11,969 nt of DNA from an uncultured Stomatobaculum sp. (GTDB lineage: Bacteria > Bacillota > Clostridia > Lachnospirales > Lachnospiraceae): assembly GCA_938010625.1 (NCBI GenBank), contig CALLVJ010000344.1, positions 1-11,969 of the forward strand. The letters are read 5' to 3'. A model generated the notes under the pieces. The model was not told the origin of the DNA, made no database searches, and worked only from the letters and a program-made list of their open reading frames with translations. The position numbers were made by a program, and so were the translations under genes. Below are positions 1-7,901 of the stretch, piece after piece (position 1 is the first letter of the stretch; each line of letters starts with the position of its first letter).

Positions 1-426
1 CTCCTGTCCCGCTGCATTGACCACTCGCATATCGCAGTGAACTAACAGCGGCAACTCTCTCCCGTAGCGCTGTTCCAGGCGCTGCATCGCACGGACTTCC
101 CGTGCGAGTTTGTCTGGATGCCAGCAGTCGTCCTGGTCGGAGAACAGATAATAATCTCCTGCATCTGCCGCAGAAAAAAAGCGCGGATCGCGGGGCTCCT
201 CCAGAAAGTGCCGCGCCGCGCTCCCACTTCCTGTTTCCCGGCGGACTGCCGCAATGCGGGCATCGCGCGCGGCGGCCTCCTCTGCGATTGCAAAGCTCCG
301 GTCTGTCGAGGCGTCATCCGAAAGAAGCAGACGGAAATTGCTCTCCGTCTGCCCTTCAATCGAAGCCAGTTGCGCCTCCAAATATGCCTCTCCCTGGTAA
401 GTGCAGAGCAGAATATGGCTCGTCAT
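1..426 (-). CDS. Family 2 glycosyltransferase, N-terminal part (runs off the left edge)
   Basis: This frame stays open from an ATG at 426 to the window edge, giving 142 residues with no stop. The N-terminus has the GT-A nucleotide-sugar fold pattern: a first strand ending ILLCTYQGE (residues 5-13), then LLLSDDAST (33-41), whose Asp pair normally contacts the nucleotide. [14 protein letters not shown] (94-107) carries the SDQDD metal/diphosphate-binding motif typical of rhamnosyltransferase-like GT2 enzymes. Such enzymes transfer an activated sugar onto a cell-surface polysaccharide or lipid-linked acceptor at the cytoplasmic face of the membrane; donor and acceptor cannot be told here. The start codon overlaps the trpS stop (ATGA, 423-426), and GGAAGG lies about 7 nt upstream inside the end of trpS, so translation is probably coupled. 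Full-length relatives are usually about 250-330 residues, so the C-terminal half, including acceptor-binding elements, lies outside. The family call is firm and the specificity unknown. Confidence 0.88.
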   Translation of the reverse strand, partial: MTSHILLCTYQGEAYLEAQLASIEGQTESNFRLLLSDDASTDRSFAIAEEAAARDARIAAVRRETGSGSAARHFLEEPRDPRFFSAADAGDYYLFSDQDDCWHPDKLAREVRAMQRLEQRYGRELPLLVHCDMRVVNAAGQE

Positions 427-1520
427 TTCGCTGCCTTCCGATAGCGCTCTGCCTGCTCCCGGATGAGCTCGCTGTCCTCAAAATAGTTGATCCGCATGGC
501 ATCCTTCACCTCATGCAGTGTTTCCGCCGCAATCTCACGCGCCCGCTCCGAACCCTTCTTCAAAATCTCATAGACGGCCGGAATGTCGCGCTCATATTCC
601 CTGCGCCGCTTGCGGATTGGCTCTAGCTCCTCCTGCATGACGGCTGTCAGGAATTTCTTGACCTTGACATCGCCGAGACCGCCGCGCGTATAGTGCGCCT
701 TCAATTCATCAAGCGAAGCATATTCCGGCAGATAGCGCTCAAAATGCTCGGGGCGAGAGAAAGCCTCCAGATAGGTGAAGACTGTATTCCCCTCGAGATG
801 TCCCGGGTCACTTACGCGGAGATGTTCCGGATCCGTATACATCGTCTTGATGCGCGCCGCTACAGTATCTGCATCATCCGAGAGATAGATGCAGTTGCCG
901 AGCGACTTCGACATCTTGGCCTTGCCATCCGTGCCCGGCAGGCGGCGGGACGCCGCATCGCTCGGAATCAGCGCCTCCGGCTCCACGAGCACCGGCGCAT
1001 AGATCGAATTGAACTTCCGGACAATCTCTCTCGTCTGCTCGATCATCGGCAGCTGGTCCTCACCGACCGGCACGGTGGTCGCCTTGAATGCCGTAATATC
1101 TGCCGCCTGGCTGATCGGATACGTGAAGAAACCGACCGGGATATCCGCCTCGAAGTTCCGAAGTTTGATCTCATTTTTCACGGTCGGATTGCGCTGCAGT
1201 CTCGCGACTGTCACGAGATCCGAGTAGAAAAAGGTGAGCTCCGTGAGCTCCGGAATCTGCGACTGGATGAACAGAATGGACTTCTCCGGATCCAGACCGA
1301 CCGAAAGATAGTCGAGCGCCACCTCGATGATATTCTGTCTGACCTTCTCCGGGCTGTCAAAATTGTCGGTCAGCGCCTGGGCATCGGCAATCATGACCAT
1401 GGTTCTCTTGTACTCGCCCGAATTTTGCAGGACAACTCTTCTGCGGAGTGATCCCACATAGTGCCCCACATGCAGCTTCCCTGTCGGGCGGTCCCCAGTC
1501 AAAATGATTTTATCTGCCAT
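423..1520 (-). CDS. trpS: Tryptophan--tRNA ligase (TrpRS)
   Basis: This class I aminoacyl-tRNA synthetase charges tRNA-Trp with tryptophan using ATP in the cytoplasm. The 365-residue product has the HIGH-type motif as HVGH (17-20) after TGDRPTGKL, and KMSKS at 202-206 in [11 protein letters not shown]. Strongly TrpRS-like blocks are [12 protein letters not shown] (85-96), [10 protein letters not shown] (106-115) and [18 protein letters not shown] (151-168). The pattern matches the [10 protein letters not shown] form known from streptococci and many clostridia rather than the shorter SGIQPSG form of Bacillus subtilis. About 18 charged residues follow the INYF block at the C-terminus. I chose the ATG at 1520 because conserved sequence begins there; an in-frame ATG at 1589 would only add low-complexity residues encoded within the preceding gene. 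An AGGGGG element (1533-1538) sits a somewhat long 12 nt upstream. The first 11 nt overlap the end of the GH13-like gene. No T-box leader can fit, so expression depends on upstream transcription. Confidence 0.96.
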   Translation of the reverse strand: MADKIILTGDRPTGKLHVGHYVGSLRRRVVLQNSGEYKRTMVMIADAQALTDNFDSPEKVRQNIIEVALDYLSVGLDPEKSILFIQSQIPELTELTFFYSDLVTVARLQRNPTVKNEIKLRNFEADIPVGFFTYPISQAADITAFKATTVPVGEDQLPMIEQTREIVRKFNSIYAPVLVEPEALIPSDAASRRLPGTDGKAKMSKSLGNCIYLSDDADTVAARIKTMYTDPEHLRVSDPGHLEGNTVFTYLEAFSRPEHFERYLPEYASLDELKAHYTRGGLGDVKVKKFLTAVMQEELEPIRKRRREYERDIPAVYEILKKGSERAREIAAETLHEVKDAMRINYFEDSELIREQAERYRKAAK

Positions 1521-3357
1521 TGCTGTTTGTATCCCCCTGTCTCTTCTTTGTTTGTCCTGTCCCTGACCTGTCTGGCACGGATTTTGCAATTAGAACGGCT
1601 ATGCTCCGCGCCGGCAGTGAAAACGTTTTCTGGTTCTCAAGGCGCTCCTCTTCTCCGGGCGTCAGACAATGCGCTGTCTCCCCATAAGTCCGGATCGCGA
1701 GATGCCAGACATTTCCTCTGCCCGCGCTGGGCAGTGAAAACACATGCGCCTCCCAGTGCATATTATAAATGCAAAACAGAGAACTGTCTGCCTCGCCGTT
1801 TTTAAGCTTCGCGTAGTGGCCGTTATACAGAATGCCAATTTGCCGCCGGAAGGGTTCTGTCTGCGCTCTCCAGGGTTGTTCGCCGTGATAGGAGACATCC
1901 GGCAGTCCGACTGCATCCGCGTCCAGAAAGAGGGGCGGTGTCTGCCGCCCGATCGCCGGGTGCGCCTTCCGAAACGCAATCAGTCCCCGCACAAAGGCTA
2001 CGCTCTCTGCTTCCCTCTTTGCCTGCCGCCAGTCGAGCCAGGAGACCAGATTATCCTGGCAGTAGGCATTGTTGTTGCCGCCCTGGCTGTTGCCAAATTC
2101 ATCGCCCGCGAGAAAAAGCGGCGTGCCCTGGCTCAGCAGTAACAGCGCAAAGGCATTGCGCCGCTGCTGCGCCCGACAGGCGAGAACACCGCGTCGTCTG
2201 GTCTTGCCCTCGACCCCGCAGTTCCAGCTGTCATTCTCATTGCTGCCGTCCAGATTGTTCTCGCCATTTTCCTCGTTGTGCTTTCTCTCATAACTCACGA
2301 GATCAGCGAGGGTAAAGCCATTTGTGTGTGCCAGATAGTTGACCCGCGGCCCCTCGCCCGCCATGCGACGACTGTAGCTGAGCAGGGCGCGCACCATCCC
2401 CTCATCGCCCTTCAAAAACTTTCGCATGTCCTGCTGAAAGGCGCGGTCGCAGCAATAGAAGTTTGCGTCGGCCTCCGCGGGCCGCTCCTCCGCAAAGAGG
2501 AGAAAGCCCTTGAGATACGGATCCCGCACAATTTCTCCGAGCGGAAAATGGCCGCTTAAGCGCGCTCCGTCGAGGTGATAGAAGCGCCGGTAGTAGCGCA
2601 GCACTGCAAGCACATAACTGACCGTCTGTTTTCCGTCGAAATAGAATTCCATCACGAGTTCCAGCCCGGCTGCATGGAGCGCTTTGACCAGAGCGCGGAG
2701 CTCTCCCGCCGGATCGCGACGGCGCTTTCTGCAGTAGCTCGCTTTTGGCGCAAAGTGGAAGGTTGCCTCATAACCCCAGTAGTTGACGCGCGAAGCGCCA
2801 AAGGGCAGCTCCTCAAATTCTTCCGCCGGCAATAGTTCCACCGTCGTCACGCCGAGTGCCTTCAGATAGGGAATCTTTTCGGCTATGCCGTCGAAAGTGC
2901 CGCGCTGCACCACAGCGCTGTTTTTCGCCATTGTGAAGCCGCGCACATGCAGACGGTACATGACCCGCTCCCGCGCCGGAATCACCGGTGCCTTTTCACC
3001 TTCCCAGTCAAAATCCGACAAAAAGAGCGGCGAGCGCTTCACACAGTCTGTCCTCAGCGTCTTGCCAAAACTGTCATGTCCGCTGAAACTCTTCCCATAG
3101 GGATCGGCAAAACGCTTGCCATCCGCCTCAAACTGATACTCTGCGCTCTTGAATGCAGTGCCGCGAAAGCCTGCTGCGCGGAGCTCCCGAAAACTGACGG
3201 TCATCGTATAGACCTCTCCCATGTGCGATTTCTCCGAAAACGGAAGCCGAAGCCGCGGCGCCTCCTCATTTCTGAAAAAGAGCAACAACACTGGCACTGT
3301 CTTTGCGACGACAGAGACCGAAATGCCCTCTCTCTCAAGCTGTATTCCAAGCGCCAT
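1510..3357 (-). CDS. GlgX/isoamylase-like GH13 protein, probably catalytically inactive
   Basis: This 615-residue protein resembles glycogen-debranching GlgX/isoamylase enzymes of family GH13. Recognisable blocks are [10 protein letters not shown] (84-93, end of a CBM48-like N-domain), RLHVRGFT (135-142), [17 protein letters not shown] (165-181), [14 protein letters not shown] (191-204), [19 protein letters not shown] (348-366), SWNCGVEG (377-384), [10 protein letters not shown] (427-436) and [12 protein letters not shown] (485-496), followed by a beta-sandwich C-domain. The catalytic positions are eroded. Region I, normally DVVYNH, reads EFYFDG (237-242). Region II, normally DGFRFD, reads DGARLS (263-268), so the nucleophile Asp is Ser268. 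Region IV, normally AHDGFTL, reads HTNGFTL (344-350), so the His-Asp pair is Thr-Asn. Only Glu290 in LLFAEE could match the acid/base. Hydrolysis or debranching is therefore unlikely; glycan binding or regulation is a guess. The frame is intact with a strong GGAGGAGGA site just upstream, so this is an expressed gene, not a decayed one. It starts 12 nt after exoA and overlaps trpS by 11 nt. Confidence 0.87.
   Translation of the reverse strand: MALGIQLEREGISVSVVAKTVPVLLLFFRNEEAPRLRLPFSEKSHMGEVYTMTVSFRELRAAGFRGTAFKSAEYQFEADGKRFADPYGKSFSGHDSFGKTLRTDCVKRSPLFLSDFDWEGEKAPVIPARERVMYRLHVRGFTMAKNSAVVQRGTFDGIAEKIPYLKALGVTTVELLPAEEFEELPFGASRVNYWGYEATFHFAPKASYCRKRRRDPAGELRALVKALHAAGLELVMEFYFDGKQTVSYVLAVLRYYRRFYHLDGARLSGHFPLGEIVRDPYLKGFLLFAEERPAEADANFYCCDRAFQQDMRKFLKGDEGMVRALLSYSRRMAGEGPRVNYLAHTNGFTLADLVSYERKHNEENGENNLDGSNENDSWNCGVEGKTRRRGVLACRAQQRRNAFALLLLSQGTPLFLAGDEFGNSQGGNNNAYCQDNLVSWLDWRQAKREAESVAFVRGLIAFRKAHPAIGRQTPPLFLDADAVGLPDVSYHGEQPWRAQTEPFRRQIGILYNGHYAKLKNGEADSSLFCIYNMHWEAHVFSLPSAGRGNVWHLAIRTYGETAHCLTPGEEERLENQKTFSLPARSIAVLIAKSVPDRSGTGQTKKRQGDTNSNGR
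1533..1538 (-). promoter_or_regulatory. Ribosome binding site for trpS, inside the GH13-like gene
   Basis: AGGGGG lies 12 nt before the trpS ATG at 1520, rather further than usual. It is inside the last codons of the preceding gene, whose TAA falls within trpS, so ribosomes finishing the upstream gene would pass over it. This supports translational coupling as the main source of TrpS initiation. Confidence 0.5.
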
Positions 3358-3369
3358 GCTTCCTCCTCC

Positions 3370-4134
3370 TCAAAGTTCAATCTTAAGTTCCACCGGGCAG
3401 TGGTCGCTCCCCAGAATTTCGCTGTGAATCGACGCGCCCCGTATTTTATCCTTCAACCGCTCTGACACAATAAAGTAGTCAATGCGCCAGCCCACATTCC
3501 GCTCTCTCGCCTTCATCCGGTAAGACCACCAGGAATAGGCGTCTCGCTCTTCCGGATGGAGATAGCGGAAGCTGTCTGTAAAGCCGTTTGTGAGAATACG
3601 CGTCATCTTTTCGCGCTCCTCATCGGTAAAGCCCGGATTTTTCCGGTTCGCCGCGGGATTTTTCAAGTCAATTTCCTGATGGGCCACATTGAGGTCGCCG
3701 CAGTAGATAAGCGGCTTCTTTTGATCCAGCCCCTTGATGTACGCAAAGAAGGCATCTTCCCATTCCATGCGGTAGTCGAGGCGCTTTAACTCGTTCTGGG
3801 AGTTCGGCGTGTAACAGGTCAGCACATAGTAATCCGGAAACTCGAGCGTAATCACGCGCCCTTCTCTGTCGTGCGCCGGAATGCCAAGCCCGTAGCTTAC
3901 GTCCAGCGGCTTTTCCTTCGTGAACATCGCGACGCCCGAGTAACCCTTTTTCTCGGCATAATTCCAGTAGTCGTAATAGCCCGGTAAGTCCAGTTCAATC
4001 TGTCCTTCCTGTAGCTTCGACTCCTGGATACAGAAGATATCCGCATCCAACTCGTGAAACGCGTCAAAAAAGGTCTTGCCCGCCGCCGCGCGGAGTCCGT
4101 TCACGTTCCAGGAAATCATTTTCTTCTCGCTCAT
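3370..4134 (-). CDS. exoA: Exodeoxyribonuclease III / AP endonuclease
   Basis: This Mg-dependent exonuclease III family enzyme (EEP fold) cuts abasic sites and trims 3' ends in base-excision repair. All family signatures are visible in its 254 residues: MISWNVNGLRA (6-16) with Asn10, IQESKLQ (36-42) with the metal-binding Glu38, YSGVAMFTK (65-73), LTCYTPNSQ (105-113) with Tyr108, YCGDLNVAHQEID (144-156) with Asp147 and Asn149, a WRIDYF block near residue 220, and the C-terminal GSDHCPVEL (242-250) with Asp244-His245. Length is normal for the family. The ATG at 4134 has GAGGAG about 4 nt upstream, and the gene starts 8 nt after the ABC-F stop. It sits mid-operon and has no promoter of its own that I can see. 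The symbol exoA follows Gram-positive usage; xth/xthA would be the proteobacterial equivalent. Confidence 0.95.
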   Translation of the reverse strand: MSEKKMISWNVNGLRAAAGKTFFDAFHELDADIFCIQESKLQEGQIELDLPGYYDYWNYAEKKGYSGVAMFTKEKPLDVSYGLGIPAHDREGRVITLEFPDYYVLTCYTPNSQNELKRLDYRMEWEDAFFAYIKGLDQKKPLIYCGDLNVAHQEIDLKNPAANRKNPGFTDEEREKMTRILTNGFTDSFRYLHPEERDAYSWWSYRMKARERNVGWRIDYFIVSERLKDKIRGASIHSEILGSDHCPVELKIEL

Positions 4135-4142
4135 GCTTCTCC

Positions 4143-5780
4143 TCAGTCGTCGCTCTCATCGTCCGCGCTGACCGTATAAGTAAAGCGCTTTCTCGCCATC
4201 TCGTCGCTGTCAAGGTAAGCGTCATAGGTCGTGATCTTATCGACCAGCTTGCCATTGATGATCTCCATGATGCGGTTTGCAGTCGTCTCAACAATCTGGT
4301 GATCGCGCGATGAGAACAGCAGAACGCCGGGGAATTTGATCAGACCATTGTTCAGCGCTGTGATCGACTCCATGTCGAGATGGTCGGTCGGCTCGTCGAG
4401 AATCAGCACATTCGCGCCGGTGATCATGAGCTTCGAGAGCATGACGCGCACTTTTTCACCGCCCGAGAGCACGCGCACCTTCTTCACGCCGTCATCTCCC
4501 GCAAAGAGCATGCGTCCAAGGAAACCGCGCACATAAGTCGCATCCTTGTTCTCCGAATATTGCGTGAGCCACTCGACAATGGTCTCATCGCCCGAGAAAT
4601 CCTTCGTGTTGTCCTTCGGGAAGTAGGCAGTCGTCGTCGTGATGCCCCACTTGTAATCGCCGGAATCCGGCTCCATCTGTCCGGAAAGGATCTGAAAAAG
4701 CACGGTCTTTGCGCGTTCATTTGGGCCGACCAGCGCAACCTTGTCTGTCCGATTTAACGTGAAGCTTATATTGTCCAGAATTTTGACGCCCTCAATGGTC
4801 TTTGAGAGATTCGCGACTGTGAGCACCTCGTTGCCAATCTCGCGGTTCGGGCGGAAGTCGATGAACGGATACTTCCGGCTCGAGGGCTTCATCTCATCGA
4901 GCTCGATTTTCTCGAGCGCGCGCTTTCTGGAAGTCGCCTGTTTGCTCTTCGAGGCATTCGCGGAGAAGCGCTGGATGAACTCCTTGAGTTCCTTGATCTT
5001 CTCCTCCTTCTTCCGGTTTGCCTCCTTCATCTGGCGTACAATCAGCTGACTCGATTCGTACCAGAAGTCGTAGTTGCCGGTGTAGAGCTGGATCTTGCCG
5101 TAGTCGATGTCGGCAGTCATCGTGCAGACCTTGTTCAGGAAGTAGCGGTCATGCGAGACGACAATGACGGTATTTTCAAAGTTGATCAGGAATTCCTCGA
5201 GCCAGCCAATCGCCTCGAGATCCAGATGGTTCGTCGGCTCATCGAGCAGCAAAATGTCCGGATTGCCAAAGAGCGCGCGCGCGAGCAGAACCTTGACTTT
5301 CAGCGCGCCCGGCAGATCCTTCATCGGCGAGTAGTGGTAGTCTGTCTCCACGCCGAGACCATTTAAGAGATTGGCCGCATCGCTCTCGGCATCCCAGCCA
5401 TTCATGTTCGCAAACTCATTCTCGAGTTCTGCGGCCTTAATGCCGTCCTCGTCGGTGAAATCCTCTTTCGCATAGAGCGCATCTTTCTCCTTCATGATGT
5501 CATAGAGGCGCTGGTTCCCCATGATCACGGTGTCCAGCACTGAAAATTCATCGTACTTAAAGTGATCCTGCTCCAGAAAGGAGAGGCGCTGTCCCGGCGT
5601 AATCGCAATACTGCCATTGGTAGGCTCCAACTGTCCCGAGAGAATTTTCAGGAAAGTTGATTTTCCCGTCCCGTTCGCGCCGATGAGACCGTAACAATTC
5701 CCCTCTGTGAACTGAATGTTTACGTCCTCAAAAAGCGCCTTCTTTCCGACGCGGAACGTAATGCCGTTTGCACTGATCAT
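4143..5780 (-). CDS. ABC-F family ATPase, YkpA/YbiT-like
   Basis: This 545-residue protein has two ATP-binding domains and no membrane segments, as in the ABC-F proteins that act on ribosomes. Domain 1 has Walker A GANGTGKST (34-42), Walker B ILLLDEPTNHLD (176-187) and a VSHDR switch (His210), but its signature is LPGAL (156-160) rather than LSGGE. A charged linker (about 235-300), with YTGNYDFWYESS and RFSANASKSKQATSRK, corresponds to the tRNA-interacting arm. Domain 2 has an intact LSGGE (438-442) and DEPTDHLD (462-469), but Walker A is GPNERAKT (352-359) and the switch reads SSRDHQ, with Arg492 in place of His. As far as I recall, partial degeneracy of this kind is shared by YkpA relatives. 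The closest match from memory is B. subtilis YkpA, about 540 residues. The ATG at 5780 is preferred because homology begins at MISANGITF and AAAGGA lies 8 nt upstream; the longer in-frame ATG at 5870 would sit inside pyrC. The cellular role is not established. Confidence 0.93.
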   Translation of the reverse strand: MISANGITFRVGKKALFEDVNIQFTEGNCYGLIGANGTGKSTFLKILSGQLEPTNGSIAITPGQRLSFLEQDHFKYDEFSVLDTVIMGNQRLYDIMKEKDALYAKEDFTDEDGIKAAELENEFANMNGWDAESDAANLLNGLGVETDYHYSPMKDLPGALKVKVLLARALFGNPDILLLDEPTNHLDLEAIGWLEEFLINFENTVIVVSHDRYFLNKVCTMTADIDYGKIQLYTGNYDFWYESSQLIVRQMKEANRKKEEKIKELKEFIQRFSANASKSKQATSRKRALEKIELDEMKPSSRKYPFIDFRPNREIGNEVLTVANLSKTIEGVKILDNISFTLNRTDKVALVGPNERAKTVLFQILSGQMEPDSGDYKWGITTTTAYFPKDNTKDFSGDETIVEWLTQYSENKDATYVRGFLGRMLFAGDDGVKKVRVLSGGEKVRVMLSKLMITGANVLILDEPTDHLDMESITALNNGLIKFPGVLLFSSRDHQIVETTANRIMEIINGKLVDKITTYDAYLDSDEMARKRFTYTVSADDESDD

Positions 5781-5799
5781 ATCTTCTTTCCTTTCCTCC

Positions 5800-7146
5800 T
5801 CACAATCCTTTTTTCTTGCTGCCGACCGGCAGTCTTCTGCCCGCAAAAAGGCGCTCGTCCTCGTAGACAATGCGCCCTGCGCAGATGGTCACCAGTACCT
5901 TGCCCCGAAGGGTCTTGCCGAGCCAAGGTGAATTTGTGGATTTTGAGGCCGGCACGAGATAGGCCCAGCTCTGCGCCGGATCAAAAATCGTGATGTCCGC
6001 CGGGCGATCCTCCCTGATCACACCCGCATCCAGCTGATAGAGCTTTGCGGCGTCTGTGCTCATGCGCTGCACGAGCTGTAAAAGCGTCAAATACCCAGGC
6101 TCTACGAGCTTCATACAGCCAAGCGCAAATGAAGTCTCAAGTCCGATGATGCCGCTCGGCGCCTCCGTAAACGGACGATCCTTCTCCGCCTTCGCATGTG
6201 GCGCATGGTCGGTCGCAATCATATCAATCGTGCCGTCCGCAAGCCCTCGGATAATTGCCATCCGATCCTCCTCACCGCGGAGCGGCGGATTCATCTTCGC
6301 ATTGGTGCTATAGAGACTCACAGCATCATCGGTCAGAGAGAAATGGTGCGGCGTCGCCTCCGCATAGACTCGCGCGCCATTCTGCTTTGCGCGGCGCACC
6401 AGCTCCACAGACTCTTTTGCGCTGATGTGCTGAATCACAATCGCTGCGCCTGTTTCCCGCGCGAGGCGGCAGTCCCGCTCGACCATCACAATCTCCGCCT
6501 GTCGGTCCGCCCCCGTCAGGCTAAGGCGCTCTGCAGCCGGGCCACTGTTTACGCCGGGCTCCTTCACATAGGCAGGATCCTCCTCGTGGAACGAGAGCGG
6601 TAATTTCAGGCGCCGCGCTTTCTGCATCGCCTCTTTGACCAGCGCCTCGTTCATCAGCGGCCTGCCGTCATCTGTAAAAGCGACTGCACCACTCTCCTTC
6701 ATGAGCTTCATATCGACGAGTGTCTCACCTCTCATGCCCTGACTGATGGTTGACGCGCTGTAGACATGGATGCCGGTCATTCTCCCTTTTTGAATATTCG
6801 CGACAATCCGCTCCTCGCTGTCGATGACCGGCGTCGTATTGGCCATGCAGATGACCGAAGTAAAGCCGCCCGCCGCGGCTGCGCGCGCGCCGCTCAGAAT
6901 GTCCTCCTTGTGCGTCTGTCCGGGATCCCGGAAGTGCACATGACCGTCCACAAACCCCGGGGCAGCGCAGAGCCCTGCGCAGGCAAAGACCTCGAGCACC
7001 TCGCCCTTGGCCCGCGCAATCAGCGAGGCATCAAGCCAGAGATCCTCCCCGACGCGGATAATCTTGCCCTCTGCAAGCAGAATATCCCGGATGGCATCTG
7101 TCTTACTCTGTGGATCCAGAAGTCTCACACCCTGCAACATAATCAT
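5800..7146 (-). CDS. pyrC: Dihydroorotase
   Basis: This zinc amidohydrolase interconverts carbamoyl-aspartate and dihydroorotate, the third step of pyrimidine synthesis. The 448-residue protein is of the class I Gram-positive type. Visible metal and substrate residues are His69 and His71 in DGHVHFRDPG (67-76), Asp160 in FTDDGRPL (157-164), His187 in SFHEED, His240 in IQHIS, Asp313 in ATDHAPH, and the TNAKMNPPLR block (281-290). The spacing matches the zinc ligands of the Bacillus caldolyticus enzyme with an offset of about 9-10 residues, so it should be active. The ATG at 7146 overlaps the stop of the MBL gene (ATGA, 7143-7146), with GAGGTG about 8 nt upstream; a second ATG two codons later is a possible alternative. 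No other pyr genes are present and no PyrR-type leader is evident, so it seems to be expressed with the operon rather than with a pyrimidine cluster. The gap to the ABC-F start is 19 nt. Confidence 0.96.
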   Translation of the reverse strand: MIMLQGVRLLDPQSKTDAIRDILLAEGKIIRVGEDLWLDASLIARAKGEVLEVFACAGLCAAPGFVDGHVHFRDPGQTHKEDILSGARAAAAGGFTSVICMANTTPVIDSEERIVANIQKGRMTGIHVYSASTISQGMRGETLVDMKLMKESGAVAFTDDGRPLMNEALVKEAMQKARRLKLPLSFHEEDPAYVKEPGVNSGPAAERLSLTGADRQAEIVMVERDCRLARETGAAIVIQHISAKESVELVRRAKQNGARVYAEATPHHFSLTDDAVSLYSTNAKMNPPLRGEEDRMAIIRGLADGTIDMIATDHAPHAKAEKDRPFTEAPSGIIGLETSFALGCMKLVEPGYLTLLQLVQRMSTDAAKLYQLDAGVIREDRPADITIFDPAQSWAYLVPASKSTNSPWLGKTLRGKVLVTICAGRIVYEDERLFAGRRLPVGSKKKGL

Positions 7147-7901
7147 AGCGTAAACACCTCACCTTCCCTGCCTGTGCCGAGTATCCTGTCGCGATAGGGG
7201 CGCGACGTTTCGCGCGCTCTCAGTTTCTGAATCACCGAAACATCGCCAAAGAGATGCATCGGAATCAGATAGCGCGCACCTACCTCTCGCATATAGGCAT
7301 CTGCGCCGCGCCAGTACTCTCCCCCAAGCCTCGAGTCCACCGGCACAAAGGCGACATCAGGAATTCGCCCGCTCCGTTCGACTTCCGCGTGCATTTCCCG
7401 AAGTTCTTCGAGATACTGTGTCCGCTGGGCATTATTTTCTGCCGCCGTATTCTCTTCCCAATGCCAGTCGTTCAGATCGCCCGCGTGGTAAATGCGCGCC
7501 TCCGCCGTGTCGATCAAAAAGGCAACCCCCTCGTCAGTTGAGCGATAGGTATTGACTTTCAAAAAGGTTTCCTGCTTCGCTTCCCCGCTCTCTGTATCCC
7601 GCACGAGGCAGCAAAGCTCGGTCTCGGTCTCCGGTGCGAGCAACCTGACGCTGTCCTGCACCCAGAGCGGCAGCTCTGAGCGGTGAATGTCGTCCGAGAG
7701 AAAATAGACCACATTGTCCGCCCGCTCGGCGAGTGAAAAGATGCTCTTCTGAAAGTGATCCGGATGCGCATGGCTCACAAAGACAAAGAGCGGTTTATCC
7801 GGGTCAGGCTCGGGAAGCTCGCCCCGATAGTAGTCGAAGAGCAGATTCATCTCTTTCAGTTCCACATAAAATCCGGAGTGTCCAATCAAGCGGATTCTCA
7901 T
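7143..7901 (-). CDS. MBL-fold metallo-hydrolase of unknown substrate
   Basis: This 252-residue protein has the metallo-beta-lactamase fold. It begins with RLIGHSGFYVEL (4-15), the first strands of this fold. The metal site is built from SHAHPDH (43-49; His44, His46, Asp48, His49), YHAGDLN (138-144; His139, Asp142) and IPMHLFGD (213-220; His216). No signal peptide or membrane segment is seen, so it is probably cytoplasmic. The HAGDLNDWHW block recalls a group of uncharacterised clostridial hydrolases; relatives in the wider superfamily act on phosphodiesters, lactones or thioesters, and nothing here decides among these. It appears to be the first gene of its transcription unit and ends in a 4-nt overlap with pyrC. 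The ATG at 7901 follows an in-frame TAA at 7905-7907, so no upstream start is possible, yet there is no clear Shine-Dalgarno sequence, unlike its neighbours. A link with pyrimidine metabolism is only suggested by position. Confidence 0.9.
   Translation of the reverse strand: MRIRLIGHSGFYVELKEMNLLFDYYRGELPEPDPDKPLFVFVSHAHPDHFQKSIFSLAERADNVVYFLSDDIHRSELPLWVQDSVRLLAPETETELCCLVRDTESGEAKQETFLKVNTYRSTDEGVAFLIDTAEARIYHAGDLNDWHWEENTAAENNAQRTQYLEELREMHAEVERSGRIPDVAFVPVDSRLGGEYWRGADAYMREVGARYLIPMHLFGDVSVIQKLRARETSRPYRDRILGTGREGEVFTL

Noticed and set aside
693..1451. A 252-codon open frame on the plus strand opposite trpS
   Set aside because: It is fully antisense to a certain gene, the product is Arg/Leu-rich with no recognisable domain, and codon bias in GC-rich genes commonly creates such frames.
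1521..1589. Longer TrpS start at an ATG 69 bases upstream
   Set aside because: The extra residues are Gln/Arg-rich and unlike TrpRS, and the segment already encodes the end of the GH13-like protein; homology begins at [10 protein letters not shown].
1521..1700. T-box leader for trpS
   Set aside because: The region upstream of trpS is coding sequence of the GH13-like gene and I see no T-box core sequence or terminator there.
5781..5870. Longer ABC-F start inside pyrC
   Set aside because: The 30 extra residues are not ABC-like and would overlap the conserved end of PyrC; a suitable ribosome binding site precedes the ATG at 5780.
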